Part shown: piece after piece, positions 1-13,500 of the stretch
How positions within the stretch are numbered: position 1 is the first letter of the stretch
Layout: the number at the start of each line of letters is the position of its first letter
Source: Pomphorhynchus laevis
Lineage: Eukaryota > Acanthocephala > Palaeacanthocephala > Echinorhynchida > Pomphorhynchidae
Length of the DNA stretch: 64,000 bases
Direction: 5' to 3'
Assembly (NCBI GenBank): GCA_012934845.2
Contig: WNNJ02000185.1
Span: 248,001 to 312,000 of the forward strand
Notes under the pieces: generated by a model
Database searches by the model: none
Seen by the model: only the letters and a program-made list of their open reading frames with translations
Told to the model about the DNA's origin: nothing
Program-made: the position numbers and the translations under genes

Positions 1-480
1 CATCGTGATAGCTCTCGGCGGTCATGGCTTCGAAGTTGCATTCCGCTGCCAGCAGACGTAGTTCGGATAAGTATTGGTCGAACGTTTCATTCGGACTTTG
101 CTTCCGACACCGCAGCATGTGTCGGGCGTATACTTGGCTAATAGCCGCTCATATCGCTCACTGAGCAACTTTATGGCATCAGTGTAGTTCGCACACGTTC
201 TGATGAGCTTAAACACTGCTGGCGATACGAAATTGAATAGCGTGTATAGTTGCGAGTCTTCATCCTCTACTGCCAGCTTTCGAATGTAATTTTTGAACGT
301 TACGGACCAATGACGGAAGTGATCCTGCGCTTTAGGATCGTCGGGTAATATCGTCAGACGCTCTGGTCGTAGATGAGATTCCGCCATAGAGATAATATTA
401 CTCAATAAATTGTAGTGTAAACAGATACGCTTGTAAAAAGCTTTATTGAGTAATATCTACAAAACAAAGTAGTAAATCAG
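1..480 (-). mobile_element. Ty3/Gypsy gag fragment (fossil), running off the left edge
   Basis: A - strand reading frame (about 405-22) has the N-terminal gag signature common in animal Gypsy elements: LRPERL near the start, then HW...F..YI and a FNFVSP-like block. The sequence upstream of its start (about 405-480) contains an AATAAAGC stretch resembling the end of the Gypsy fossil near 53.99 kb, so it may be LTR or leader sequence. Only the gag start lies inside the window. The element looks broken and old, with at least one break visible. Confidence 0.7.
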
Positions 481-1990
481 TAAGTGTAAATAGTTAACAT
501 TAAGGGTTAAGATTTACAATATAAATGGTAAGGTAATTTTCATCACAATCTACTAGAGAAACAGCAAACTCAAAGACTTTGGTTTAATCATAAAAGCTGC
601 CACGTCAAGCTGGTAGACAATTCCCCCCCCCCATTTGGTTGACAAAATTCGTTTACTATCTACAAAGAACGTGCTTAACGGTTTTTTTTGAAGATACTTT
701 TGGTTATCCCGGCGAATCTGCAATGGAGTTTCTGCTCATCTTCGGGAATCGATTAGAGAAGACGACTCAAGAGCCGCGTGCAGGTAGGTGGTTGCTACGC
801 CGAGTCAGCGCTGAAATTCAACTGGGCAACAGCACGTGCATGTTAAAAGCCATATCAGCGAATTTAAAAGATTATCAGATCTGCAATTTATATCACTAAA
901 AATATCCACGTTTATATAAGCTTGTACCAAGAAAGAATGACAAAATTAGATAACCAAATTAATCCAAGGTTCATCAGCATTACGTGTTCTATTTATTAAC
1001 GTGTTGGATTTATTTAAAACATATATCTATATATTAAAACACATTTTTATTCTGCAACTTCATTCTTCAAATGTTCATTTCTTGAAAATTTCCGCGCTAT
1101 ATATTGATCGGTTCTCTAAGAAGCCCGGTTTTCTTGGTTTTATTCAAAACATACATTACGTATCTGCAATTTTGTTTATCAAAGGTTAATGATCATTTAT
1201 TAAAAATATCCGCACTGTATGTTAATCGGTGATCTAAGCAGCCCGATTTTCTTAATAATGCGTAACTCACAGTTTACAAAATCAAATTGATATTTAGTGA
1301 TCTTAATATAACTGACACGGTTTATCGCTCTTTCAAAAATTCAGCTACATTTGTTATATAAATGATTGAGTTGTATAATTTCCTTTTATCCACTATTTCT
1401 ACTATGTGAATATTTGGTTTTTCTAATAACACCTAAGATACAGAAGGTATGTGATCACGATCGTGGTCGCTTATTAATAGTTAGGAATTCAGTTTATAAA
1501 GAGAGCTGATAAACTTTAGTAAAATGATACGCTTGCGCAGTTCTTGATTTAAACTTTGATGATTTAATTTTGCACTGATTTAATCTAATTTTACTGAAAT
1601 ATAATTTACTGCTAATGTCTTTAAAATAGGATTAAAGCAAAGTGTAGAATGCATCCATCAAAATTACGATTATTATTAAATACAACAGCAGCAAAAGAGC
1701 GTAGAGCTCGTACAGGCTGGGTACAGAATAAAAAAACAAATATTAATGAAAATCTGATTGTTCTAAGTCAGTACATTCTTCAGACTTCTCTTGAAGGACA
1801 AAATACTGGAGGCAGAAACCATTTTACTTGATAGCTTATTCCAGCTTTTCCACGTTCGGTTGACAATTGTGTTAAATCTTCTTCGTGGACGAATGTGGGT
1901 CTTTAACGTGAGATGATGTCCCCTCAATCTGTTTGAATTTTGAAGTTCAAAGAGTTTACGACAAACATGTTCCCACTGCCCTTTTTGAAC
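481..1990. other. Intergenic, AT-rich; no gene recognised
   Basis: No convincing coding region. There is a run of ten C at 623-632, striking in such AT-rich DNA. An open frame at 639-899 (+) encodes a stretch resembling the tails of transposon proteins, but I cannot name it. A degenerate direct repeat of about 50 bp (about 1085-1136 and 1205-1254; shared core CTAAG.AGCCCG.TTTTCTT) has a 119-bp offset. Confidence 0.5.
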
Positions 1991-1994
1991 ATTA

Positions 1995-3700
1995 AGCGTT
2001 GTTTACACAAATATTAAATCAGAGGACTTTAAAGATTTCTTCACTGTGGTCACATCAAGTGCGTGGAATCGAAAAAATGAATGAGAGCTTGCGTTGGGTG
2101 GGTACAAGATGTGTGGCCTTGCGTAATATGATTCGTACAGGTTCATCTCTGTCGTAGTTTGAGGGTGGCAGGCAGGTGAAGCGTATCTTATTAAAGATAA
2201 GACATAAGCATTGTAAATTAACTTAAAACTGGATGCGTCAAGCTGGCCAATGGTCCTTCTAATAACTCCTAAAATTCGACGGCATTTAGCAACTGTATGA
2301 CTAGTATGTGGGATGGTCGATAACCTTCTATTCACGATCACTCCAAGGTCTTGAAATAGGGAAACTGTTTCAATTTCTCTTCCGTCAATGGTATATGACG
2401 AATTGATGTGTAGATGTCCGATGCGCATATGTTTTGACTTATCGGGGTTTAATACCAGTCCCCGTTGATTACACCAGACCTTAATATTATCAATGTCTCT
2501 CTGGAGTATCATTGGATCTCGGTTATCGATTATTATTCGCCAAATATTCAATCGTCGGCATATAAACTACATGGACTCGAAATGGCTGTAGTAAGCTCGT
2601 TGATGTAAATAATGAAGAGCAATAAACTGAGTACCGATCCCTGAGGAACACCGCGTCCAGTAGTTTTTGTCTTCGACATATGTTTATTGGTCAATACAGT
2701 GATCTTCCGATTTCTAAGGAAGGATTTAATCCAATTTAGTAGGGTTTCTCTAATGCTGTACTGTTCCAGCGTAATAAGGAGAACATCATAGATATCCGAT
2801 CAAATGCTTTGCTAAGGTCGAAAAACAAAACATCAGCCTCGGCATATCTGGTCCAATCACCTTTCGCAAGTACGAGGTTTGTGACAGTAGATCTTCCTGG
2901 GCGGAAGCCATGCTGGTTGTCGCAGAGTACTTGATTCTTTTCTAGGTGCCCGATGATTCGTTTAAAAAGCAGTTGTTCTAGCACTTTACAAGCAACGCCG
3001 GGAAGGCATATTGGACGATAGTTGCTTGCTAGATTACAGTCGCATTTTTTGTAGAGAGGTCGCATTGTAGAACATTTCTAATCTGATGGTATACAGCCTG
3101 TTGACAAGGAGAAATCGAATATGGTGTGTAAAGGTTCATATATTACTGGTGCAAGTTCCCGAAGAAGAATTTGAGGACTATTGTCTGGTTCTGCCGCAAT
3201 TGATCGTGGTAGCTTCAGAAGTTCCTTAAGTACCTCGAATTTATCAAATGGAGTAAATTCGTAACATGGATATTGAGCTGTGGAGACTCGGGGGCAATAC
3301 TAACAGGTAGGACTCTCTAGCGTGAATTTATCCAGGAAAATATTGGTAATTGCTTTGTCTTCGAATGTGAGCTCACCGGTTTTCATAAATATAGAATTGA
3401 TCTCAGGGGTAATTGATTAAATGAGCTGATATGTGAATTGATATTTAAATGATCTGACAATTTACTGGGATATCTTTTTGATGATCGACAAAGATTGGAA
3501 ACGAAACATTTGCGTTTCTGACGTTTGAGTGCCGTTACTTGATTTCGTAATTCCTTGTAATCAGTCCAAGAACAATTTCATTCTTTGAATTTTTTGTAAA
3601 TTTTGTCTCTTGTCTTAATCATTTATTTAATCTGCGAGTCAAACCTAATAAGAGTTTCGTTTGATGTGTGCTGACGTTTTAAAGGGGAGAACTAATTTAG
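1995..3700 (-). mobile_element. Degenerate non-LTR retrotransposon (CR1/Jockey-like), RT part
   Basis: Read on the - strand, from high to low coordinates, the order is: a basic linker before the RT; an RT N-terminal part; RPLYKKCD..; NYRPICLPGVACK; QHGFRPGRSTVTN; FFDLSKAFDR (motif A with the first catalytic Asp); then after damage VLNPDKSKHM, DLGVIVNRRL and the C-terminal tail after the RT. This is the usual block order of CR1/Jockey-group ORF2 proteins. Several frameshifts and stops break it, the YADD block is not visible, and no endonuclease was seen upstream, so it is a 5'-truncated dead copy. Its + strand shadows are not genes. Confidence 0.85.
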
Positions 3701-5233
3701 AGCATTGATCAAGGTAGATTTGAAATTTTCCCTTCACTGATATATGCCTATTACATATGGATTAGGCCATTGAATGCTTCAAATAGCTTGCGTTATACTT
3801 GCGAAATTCGCTTTGAAGGAATTCAATTCGGGTCTTGACGAGGGGGCTGTTTTAAAGATACTGATAGAAAGCGCCAGCCTAGAAAAATGTTTTTTAATAA
3901 ACTAAGTCTGGATTGGGATGATACTGAATGTTAGGAAATACGGATTTGTTATAAAGATCAAAACAGATATTCATCGACGAATCATATGCATATTTTCAAA
4001 TGAGTAAATAGTTTAAAAAATACTTTTAAAATAACTTGAAACTTTCGAGTTTTTAGTTTAATAGAGAAAACCAAATATAGAGAAACATTATAAAGTATAA
4101 TATTTCTAAAGATTAAAGCTTTCGGGGGAAATATTCTGATTGATCGAAAATAGTCAACGATTTGAGTTTGCGATTTGGAATGGAGTCCTAAAAAATAAAA
4201 CAAAACCTAACAAATTATAGTTTTGCAATAAAAATAAGCGATATCAATTTCTCAGAATTAAATTTAATATAATTAATCAGCTTGACTTTTTATGATTCCA
4301 TTTGAATGGACTCAATACGTATCATCAGTTTTTTTGATGAAATCTTGAAATTGAATACTTGTGCCAAACACTGGTGATCATATTTCGTGTCTTGGCAATA
4401 TATTCGTATTTCACACCGAACAATATGCTAATAGCAAATATATTTTATAAAGATGACTATAAGCCAATCATCAATACATACACGACTAATTTTGGATAGC
4501 AAATAGATCATATTGTTCTTTGTTCTAACCATATTGTTCTAATCATATTGTTCTTCTTCATATTGTTATTTGGCTTAGGTATGTATTGGAATTACCCAGC
4601 TTAATCGATATTTTCACTAATTTTAGTTGATTGACTCATTTTTGCATGAGCGACAATTTTTGTAAACTTTTTATATCATTTGTCATTTTTCTATTGTATG
4701 ACTATTTTTTAGTATTGTTTGTAGAGCATTAAACATTATGCTCATTTGAGATTGAACATTTTAGTTTCCAATGATATCCGTCTTTGTTAATTTTAATTTC
4801 AAAATGTTGCAGTTTTACATGAAAATGTAAAAAAATTTCATAAGGAAATGCTTTATAGGCTTAATTTAGACATTATCTTTAATATTTAGAAATTATCTTT
4901 AATTATCTTTAATATTTATTATCTTTAATTATCTTCCGATTTTTAATAAAGTTTGTATTAACTTGAAATTATTATTAATATAGGCAACATCACGAGCACT
5001 GCTCAAAGTTGCACATATCTAAAAATACAATAAATGTTTTTACCAAACTGTAAGAAGTGACGTTTAAATAAATTTGATATGTATTTATAATAAATGTATC
5101 AATTAAAATACTTGTTTTAAATAAAATCTAATATATAATTTATTTCAATTTATTTTAATTAATAAATTAAATTAATAATTAATATTTCATTAATATAAAT
5201 TAAATATTTTAATTTATATATATATATATATAT
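3701..5233. other. AT-rich non-coding stretch
   Basis: No homology to a gene seen. It ends in a (TA)n microsatellite at about 5214-5233 that abuts the LINE at 5242. Short open frames here are low-complexity and not supported. Confidence 0.5.
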
Positions 5234-5241
5234 AGTATCAA

Positions 5242-8200
5242 CAAAGAAATTGCGAGCGTTTTTTATTACAAATTTATTTAATGTGGCAAATGCGTACAAG
5301 CTTACAAGTCTACTAACAAAAATAAAAAAGTCAAGCAGATAAATTGTTTAAATCGGATCGGATTTGGCGTTTGAAGCACGGCAGGTAAGTTGATTGGCGT
5401 ATATGAATGCTTATATGATTCTACGAGAGATGATCAGCGACAAAGAAGGAGAGGAAACTAAAGTAAGTAGAGTAGTTTGGGACATATAAAAGAAGGGAAT
5501 TACAGAAACGCAAGGAATTGTAAATAGGACGAGAATTATCAAGAAAAGGAAGGTTGATAAATGAAGGGTTATATAAAGTTACAAGGCGGAAAGTAATGAG
5601 AATAAGATGAATTTGAACACGACAATAAATGGTAGGCAAGTCGAGAGAAACAAGATGGTAGGATGTATGATCAAAACGACGAAGACGGAGGAGAATTCGG
5701 ACGGCTGCGTTTACGATGCGTTGTAGGGAAAGTAGAGTTGATTTAGGTGAGTTGAAAAATAGGCTAAGACAATAATCGAGGCTAGAAAAAAGGAGAGAAA
5801 ATATGAGAGTCATACAAGAAGGGAAATTGATCAATTTACGAATTTGACAGAGGTTGTGGAGAATCAAAGTAGATGAGCGTACTTTATCTCTAACGAAAGG
5901 TTTAAGTGAAAGCCGTTTGTCGAAATGGAAGACTAGGAAAACGAGATTATCAACGATAGGAAGAATTGTAGAATTTAATGATACGAAGGGAGGTTCGAAG
6001 CCGAGGCGTCGAGGTAGGATCCACATAATTTTGGATTTATCAGGATTCAGACAAAGGCGAAGGGAAGAGAGATGATTGGAAATTGAGACAAGACAGTCGG
6101 AAACATAAACACTAAGATCGTGAATACGATAAACAGGTGCATGAGCATAGATGAGTATGTCATCAGAATATGGCATAACATGGAAGTTAAATGTATGAGA
6201 AATTTGCAGACAAATCACCGAGAAGAGAGAAAAGCATAGGGCCTAATACGCAGCCTTGTGGAACACCGAATGGGATGGATTAAGGATGGCTTAGAGAAGA
6301 GTTAGAATAGACGCGAAATGTACGGTCTGATAGATATGAAGAAAACCATGATACATTGGGTAAAGAGAAGCCATAATCATGACGAAGCCGATGGAGAAGA
6401 ATCGAGTGATCGTCGATGTCAAAAGCAGATGATAGATCAAGAGAAACTATGACACTACATAAATTATGATCCCGCGATATGAGTTAGTCGTTATAAACTT
6501 TAAGACAGGCAAATTCGGTGGAGTAATTAGAGCGAAAAGCGGCTTGGAATGGAGGAAATAAGTTGGAGGAAAAGAGATATGTTTTAACTTGCTTAAGAAC
6601 AAGACGCTTAAGGAGTTTAGAGAGGGTTGGGATATGTGAGATAGGACCATACGAAGATGGTAGTGAGATGTCGCTATATTGCTTTTTGAAGAGAGGACGA
6701 ACATTGGTGTATTTCTAGTTGGATGGAAATGTGCGGTTACGGATTTGTGAGTTGAATAATATGTTTAGGACGGGTGAGATGAATGAGAAGATTTTTTTGA
6801 GCAAGTGTGTGGGTATTGGGTCAGAAGGAGAGGTTTTATTAGGTAATGACAGCAGAACCGATGAAACTTCATTAGACGAAACGGGAAGAAGGTGGAATAG
6901 CTCTGGGATGGAAGTATTTAAAGAGAAGAGAGGGTACAAGGGGCTATGGGTATTATGGAAAGTAAATTAGATAGCTTAATTGTAGATAAGACGAAGATTC
7001 ATCAGGATTTATATTACAACGACTAGATTATCGTGAAAGAATTGAGTTTAAGATTTTCCAATGAGATTTAGAGTTGGAAGATGACTCGAGTTGATTTCGC
7101 CAAAAGATAGTACGTTTAGTACGTATAAGAATGAGATGCGAAGGGCGTAGAGAAAAGTAGGAATCACGGAGATTTTGAGGGAGTGAGTTGGGAGAACGTT
7201 TTGGAAAGCGATTATACACACGAAAAGAGTGACGGAGTCGACGCTTAGAAAGACTACAGTCAGAATCGAACCAGGGAGCATGGCGCAAGCGCTGAGAACG
7301 TCGAAGTCGACTAGGCAGAAGGTTATTGAGGATCGACGTAAGTTCAGAATCAAAGAGAATGCAGAGATCATCGGGAGAGAAATAGTTAAGAGGAAGTGAA
7401 AAGAGTGAAGAATTGAGTAAGGCTGTGCAGAGAATAGGGATATCGAGAAGTTTCCAGGGTCGACTTGGTGTGGATAATGGTAAAGGCGGAGAAATGGATG
7501 GAGACGAGTAAGAGTAAGAGTGACAAGGAAATGATCGGACAAACCAGGATCAGTAATTGACAAGAAGGTATAGTCATTGAAGCAGTTAGGAACAGCAATG
7601 ATGTCGAGAGCACCGCCGAGAATATGAGTTGGGCTTGTTGAAAGTAATTTATAGTTAAAATCAGAAAAAAGATTAGTTAAAGTGATAGAGTCAGAGTCAG
7701 ACGGGCGATCAAGACGAATGTTAAAGTCACCGAGAACAAAAGAAGGAGTATAAGACAATGAACAGTGAGACATTAGATCTGCAAGGTCGTTAAAGAAGAT
7801 ACGTGATGGGTCGACTGAACCTGGACGGTTTACAATCACAAGTTCCAGAGGGAAAAAGTTGATAATCTGCATATGAGTAATTCAAACGAGGTGTAACGGA
7901 TTTTTACTTTAATTTTACATAGAGACATTGGGTGACGAGCAATGGCAACAATACCGCCATGATTAGAAGCAGTAGATGTAGAAGAGACAATTGGACGAGC
8001 TGATTCGACTATAGAACAACCAGAGCGACATAGACGACGAATAGCAAGATCGTCGGAGTCAGAGTGCCAGGATTCGGTAATGCAGAGAATATCGATAAAT
8101 AATTGATCGAAGATATCAATGATCATATCAGCTTTATGAAGAATGGAGCGAGTGTTGAATAGACTAAGACGAAAAGTATGCTTAGGAGCGAGATCGACTA

Positions 8201-8460
8201 GCGAAGAAGACAAGGGAGAGAGATGGGTCGCCATCGAATTTTTAGCCTTGTGTGTACAACGTGAAAATTTTTTTATTTGACGTATAGATAAGGAAGAGTC
8301 GCCGTTTGTTTGACGTCGATGTTTCTCAATGTGAGCTAAATTGAGCTGGGCATTATCAGAAGGGGACTAGTCAGGAAAGATACGACAAATAGATGAAGTG
8401 GTAAGAAGTTTAAAACGTGGGTGGTGTACCGAACGACCATATTCAAATGGGTCGGAAAAA
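5242..8460 (-). mobile_element. CR1/L2-type LINE, family A, 5'-truncated copy
   Basis: This is the antiparallel relative of the LINE at 58.35-62.76 kb. From 8460 down it carries the C-terminus of ORF1 (RFKLLTTSS.CRIFPD, NLA.IEKHRR); ORF2 starting near 8234 with an APE-type endonuclease (SLFNTRSILHKAD, ITESWHSD, VLGDFNIRLD); the RT (FH...SDDILIYAHAP is the catalytic block, YSDD here); the C-terminal tail LPFLDNSRP; and a 3' end GCATTTGCCACATTAAATAA. Many stops and frameshifts are present. It is flanked by a possible 8-bp target duplication AGTATCAA (5234-5241 and 8461-8468). It kept the ESWHSD tryptophan that became a stop in the + copy, while the + copy kept other parts, so neither copy is whole. 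Confidence 0.9.
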
Positions 8461-8759
8461 AGTATCAAGTTTTCAACCATGTCGCGTCCAACACTGATGT
8501 AAGAGATGTTTCCAATGGATCTAAACAACAAGTACTTTTCTCAAACTAGGATTGCCTCACCATGGTAAGTATTTGGACTTCAGATTCCCAGGCATCTTGC
8601 CTTGCAGACAACGAATTCTAATGTGGCTACTGTTCTGCTAAGATGATAAATACGATGTAGAGTGAAATAATAAGTCTCAAGACAAATATATTGAAACTAT
8701 ATGGCAATGCAGCGATGTCCACACATGCCTCTTCGTCTTGTAATAAGTTTCAAGATCGA

Positions 8760-9803
8760 GGCCTAATTCTTCCGCATTCGATTGCATCTAAGAGGCAAAT
8801 CTCTCATCTCTTCTACAGGTATTACTATACATCCTTCAATTTTGCCCAATCAATCAGTTCAATCTTCTGATGTTACTGTCATTGACCATTTGCAACCCAG
8901 TATTTCTTTGGTCGTATCAGATAAATCACCTTACATTACTACCCCTCATTGCATTTCTATGTCATCATCAGATAATCCACGTGATCTTGGGTCCCTTGTA
9001 AATTTAGCTCAGCTGATGTCAGTTCCTACGTAGCACCGCCCAAATTTACAGCTGACTTCTATCTCGCCATCTTCGTCACAGAATAGCGCTCCTAATAGTG
9101 AGAGGGTTCCTTCTAACCATATCCTTCTTTGCGCACACTCTCTGATAGGACTCACTGTGTGCCTATTGCAAACCTCATCGAGTCATTTGCAGTTAACAAT
9201 GACTTACGTATTCAGCATGATGTCAATGCAGTTAAATCAATCCTCTTATGTGTTTTGCAAAACTGCTCTGCCACAGTTCGAAAGGATTTGCGTGTAGTAA
9301 ATTTATTTCGCCTTGGTAAAAAAGAATCAGATAGTCGACCTCGTTTACTCAATGTTGTTCTTGCCTCCACCGTAATAAGTTCACTTGTACTACGAAACAG
9401 TCATCTTCTAAGAGGTTTGAGTATTCGTCTTTTGAAAGATTTATCTCCAGAGGACAGAAAACAGTTGTTTACTGCCAAACGTGAGATGGCCGAGCGTCGA
9501 ATGAATGGTGAAGAAAATCTTATAATCCAAAATTTTCAGGTTGTGCGACGCAGAGTCTCTTCTCGATTTTTCATCAACAGCTCTCTTCTTACATTTCGTT
9601 ACAGGATATCGAACGTTTCTGTGTTGCACGCATTCCAAACTTAACTGTATACTCTGTAACTCGCTACTAACGGTCAATCGTCCGGATTTATCCTCGTTGT
9701 TCGATTGTATGAATTCTCAAAAATCAAATGTCCACAAGTTTCCCTGTACATCTACCAAAGCTGGCCTTTACATACTCTATTCAAACGTTTCGATAACTAC
9801 TTT
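8760..9803 (+). mobile_element. LINE ORF1 fragment of a second CR1-like family
   Basis: The frame at 9129-9644 encodes LFRLGKKESDSRPRLL, then LKDLSPEDRKQL and AERRMNGEENLII. This is the RRM-like ORF1 pattern (LG..., PRLLKV-like, D.S...R, R...NGE..L.I) also seen in ORF1 of the LINE at 58.5 kb, but with clearly different residues, so it is a different family. An upstream Ser/Pro-rich frame (8782-9033) is compatible with the variable ORF1 N-terminus. ORF2 would follow, but the sequence decays and a foldback element begins at about 9804. Confidence 0.75.
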
Positions 9804-9950
9804 TGATATTTCGCTAACTACACTGTTAGCATCTTTAGAAAATGGCAAAAAGTATAAGTAATTTTCTGAAGATGCTAATAAAAGTTAGCGAAATATAAAA
9901 AAATCCTCTTTTCTTTGATCCAGCTCCAGTAATTATTTAAAATAAAAATC
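9804..9950. mobile_element. Foldback (palindromic) MITE-like element
   Basis: The arm TTTCGCTAACTAC...TTAGCATCTTTAGAAAAT is repeated in inverted orientation as ATTTTCTGAAGATGCTAA...GTTAGCGAAAT. It is followed by CTTTTCTTTGATCCAGCTCC, the outer part shared with copies at 41.2, 43.1-43.4 and 45.6 kb. There is no coding capacity. It is one member of the foldback family found through the window. Confidence 0.7.
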
Positions 9951-10060
9951 AGTTTTTATTAATTGATTAATAAATAACAGATGATGTTTTACAATACGGA
10001 TTATATATCATCAAATGAAACTGCTGTTATCATGTTTCGGTCCCTATTCCTAGTTTAATA
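9945..10060 (-). repeat. Dispersed repeat R1 (partial, - orientation)
   Basis: Resembles the repeat at 42955-43110 and 54590-54850 (blocks: GGGGCCGAAACCTGATA, CAGTTCCTC.TGATGA, TTATTCTGATACA, TTATTTATTAATCAATTCATA) in reverse orientation. About 460 bp of AT-rich, featureless DNA then leads to the TCERG1 start codon. Confidence 0.6.
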
Positions 10061-10521
10061 AAATTATATAAAATTATTAATATAAAATCAATATATAAAA
10101 TTATTTATTTTATATATTGATATTTATATATTATTAACATATTAATTTGTTCAAATGATTTTAATAAAATCATTATTTTAAGTCATTATATAAAATGTTA
10201 TAAAATTATTTAGTTCATTATTTTAAATCATTAATCAAAATAATATTTTCATGATCGTGTTTAGAAAATTCTAAATTTAATTTTTAAATGAACTTAAAAG
10301 TGTTTCTTAAAATATTTAATTGTTTAGTTAATGGTTTTAGTTAATTGTTTCGAATATGTCAAAGTAGAATTCCTTATCTGGTTAATTAAATCTTACTAAA
10401 GCAAATATTTGGAAAATACTTTTAAACAAGTAAAACGTCAACTAAAAAATATTCGCTTGATATTTTTAAGCGAATATTGTATTTAAAAAATATAGTTGTG
10501 TAAAATTTGCCACTGCTTTAG

Positions 10522-13500
10522 ATGGATAGCCAACCTACTCTTCGTTCGCAAACTCATAATGTTACAAATGGAACAGGTAAAAACTTAGTTTTCTTCTCTC
10601 TTACATCATAAATTGATTTTAGCAATATCAAATATAACAAACCAGTTCAATCAGGTTTAGTATCAAATTTTAATTTTATTTTGAACAACGTACAACCTCC
10701 ATTTTAGCCTCCATTTCCTACATTTCAACATCCACCTGTACCAAGCAACTTTGCATTTCCTAATAGCCCTCAGCCTGGCCTTATTCCTCCAATAAATTTT
10801 AGTATGCCTCCTCCGGGATGGATCGCGTCTTCTACTGTTAGTAACAAAGAAGATATTTGGATTGAAAATGCAAGTCCCGAAGGAAAGGTATGTCCGTTAC
10901 AATGTTGTTTTTCATTTCAGGCATAATTGAATTGATTTTTATTCGAAACTACGCTTTGACTTAAATATGGTATTTTATATTTTATATTTTGTGCTTGAGG
11001 AATTTATATAAAGAGATTTTAATGCATCCACATTTGTTGTGAGTTATTCGAATACATTGTTTTCAACAGCATTAAATAGCGAGCCTTTTAAGTTGAAAAA
11101 TATTTAATTGAATTTTTAACTGCATTTCATGATCTGGACATCTTTTTCATCTGTAACATTCGATAATGACAATTTGGTATAATATACGTTTTAGTTGTTT
11201 GAACTTACAGGATGTCAATAAATTTTACCATAAATAATAAAATGTAAATACAATTGTCTGCCAGCACCGTCAGAATCGATTTTGCTAATCACCGAAAACC
11301 GTTGTTGGCTCATTTTAATGCAAATTGTATTTTTATTTGCCTTTATTTAATTAATCATTATTTATAAAAACATTTTTAATTTATTTAATTGATTATTTAA
11401 ATATTTAGTTGATCTAAGATACATTTTATTTAACGTATTTGTTAAAAAATATCTTAGCCTTATTATTACAATTCGCTTACTCGTGAAACGACTTGGGTAC
11501 GACCAGCGGATGCAGAAATAATAACACAACAAGAATTTGAAAAATCGAATTTACAGGCAACGATTAATGAGGTACATAAATAGTTCGTTTTCCGTTTTAT
11601 ATTGAGCTATTCAAATATTGTTGTTTTTCTTTTTAAACAATTTGTTGATTTCATTATAATAATTTTTCGAGTTTTACATTATAAATCCGAATTCCGATTA
11701 GTAGCATAAATTTGGTCGAATTAATAATTATTCAAATAATTATTAAAATTCAATTTTGGGAAATTTTTCAAGCCCATTTTCCTCTTGATTTAGCCAAATC
11801 ATAAAATATGCATATTTATGTCAAAAATAATCAATAAAGCTGGTAATTTGGAAGGCAGCCTACTATTGCGTGCCGTGCTCTAATAAAACCTAAATTTTCT
11901 AATAGATAACAAGTATCTCGCCGTAAAGCTTGTATATTTTCACTTATTCTATCAACTTCAGTATCTTTGAGAGATGAGCTTATGACGTATTTACGACTAT
12001 TTGCAAAAGTCGAAAACACGTGATAAAACTTACAAACGCAGTAACTTCCTTTGACGTGGCAAAGCAACCGAAAAAATCACAATTTATCATGGAATACATA
12101 CATTAATATATTAATTATATTATAATATAATAATTTTAATGATTGATTAAATTACAATTATTCAATTATTAATTATTTATTTAATTATTATTTATTTTTA
12201 ATTTATTTTTTATTTTTAATAAATTACAATTATTTTTCATAATTTACTCATTGTATAAAGATGACTCGATGATAACTGACCTAAAATATCAATATATATA
12301 ATCATCTTTAAATAAATATAACCTTTAATTGTTAATTAAATCATTTGATTAAATCATTTTATCGTTTAGCAATGATTTATTAAATTACAATTATTCAAAT
12401 ATTAATTAATTATTTATTTAATTATTTTTAATTTTATTTATTTATTTTATTTATTTTTAATTTATTATTTATTTTTAATAAATTACAATTATTTTTCATA
12501 ATTTACTCATTGTATAAAAATGACTCGATGACAACTGACCTAAAATAAAAACTTGGCTTTTGGTTTCGCCAAAAATTGCTCGTATAATTTACTCAATCAT
12601 TTTTCCTTTTTAACTTTATTTAGAAATCCGTCTTAGCTGAATTAACATCTACAAATGCAGATGCTACAGATAAGCGCGATGAATCTAACGAAGAATCAAA
12701 ACCAGCAGGTTATATTATTTTTTTATCACGATTCGCTTGTTATATGAACGAATGATATAAACGTTTAAGTTTAAGTTCGAATTAAAAATAAAATTAAACA
12801 ATTAAAGTACGAAATAATTCAGTTGTTTTCGATGGAAATTTTATTAGTAAATATTTAATCCGTTATCAAATCATGACGGATAGCATACACGATAACATTT
12901 TATATATAAAATAATATTTTTATATAATTTACCCAGTTTCATAAAACGAGTTTACCAAGTAAGTACTCAAAAGCAAAAAAGTTTAGAAATAAAAATTTTA
13001 TCCAGAATACACCCATCATTGTTTATATCTTACTCTTAATCAATTAATTAAATTAAACCTGAGCTTAAGTGGTTTTATTTAAGCTTGTATTTTGGTGAAT
13101 TTGAACTCCAAGCTTTATTTGTGAATAAAGCTTGGATTTCAAGCTTTAAAGAATAAAGCTTGAAATAAAGCTTTATTCTTGTTTCACCATTATGCTTCTT
13201 CCATTTTTATCAAAAATAATGTTAATGTATGAACGCATAATCCGAAATAAAATTCTGCAGCCATTCATTTCGAAGAAGAGGTTTTCCGTTGATCATCTGT
13301 ATTTTTTAGATCGTCAAAAAGTTAATTTGCAAACCTTATGATAAAGTGGCAGTTGTATAGGAGACTTATCTCCGTAACACTATGAATCGCGGGTAATTGT
13401 TTTTTTGAGACAAATTATAAAAAAATACTAACAATCTAAAAGATACGAGTTTAACCGAGTTTAAGTATTTAGTACAAAAAGGAATCTTACACTTTAGATA

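Noticed and set aside
1649-1831. Small + strand frame at 1649-1831
   Set aside because: No homology, no splice or promoter context, length expected by chance.
5854-6075. Open frames on the + strand across the - strand LINE (for example 5854-6075 and 6719-6970)
   Set aside because: They are antisense shadows of LINE ORF2; the - strand frames carry the conserved RT and tail blocks.
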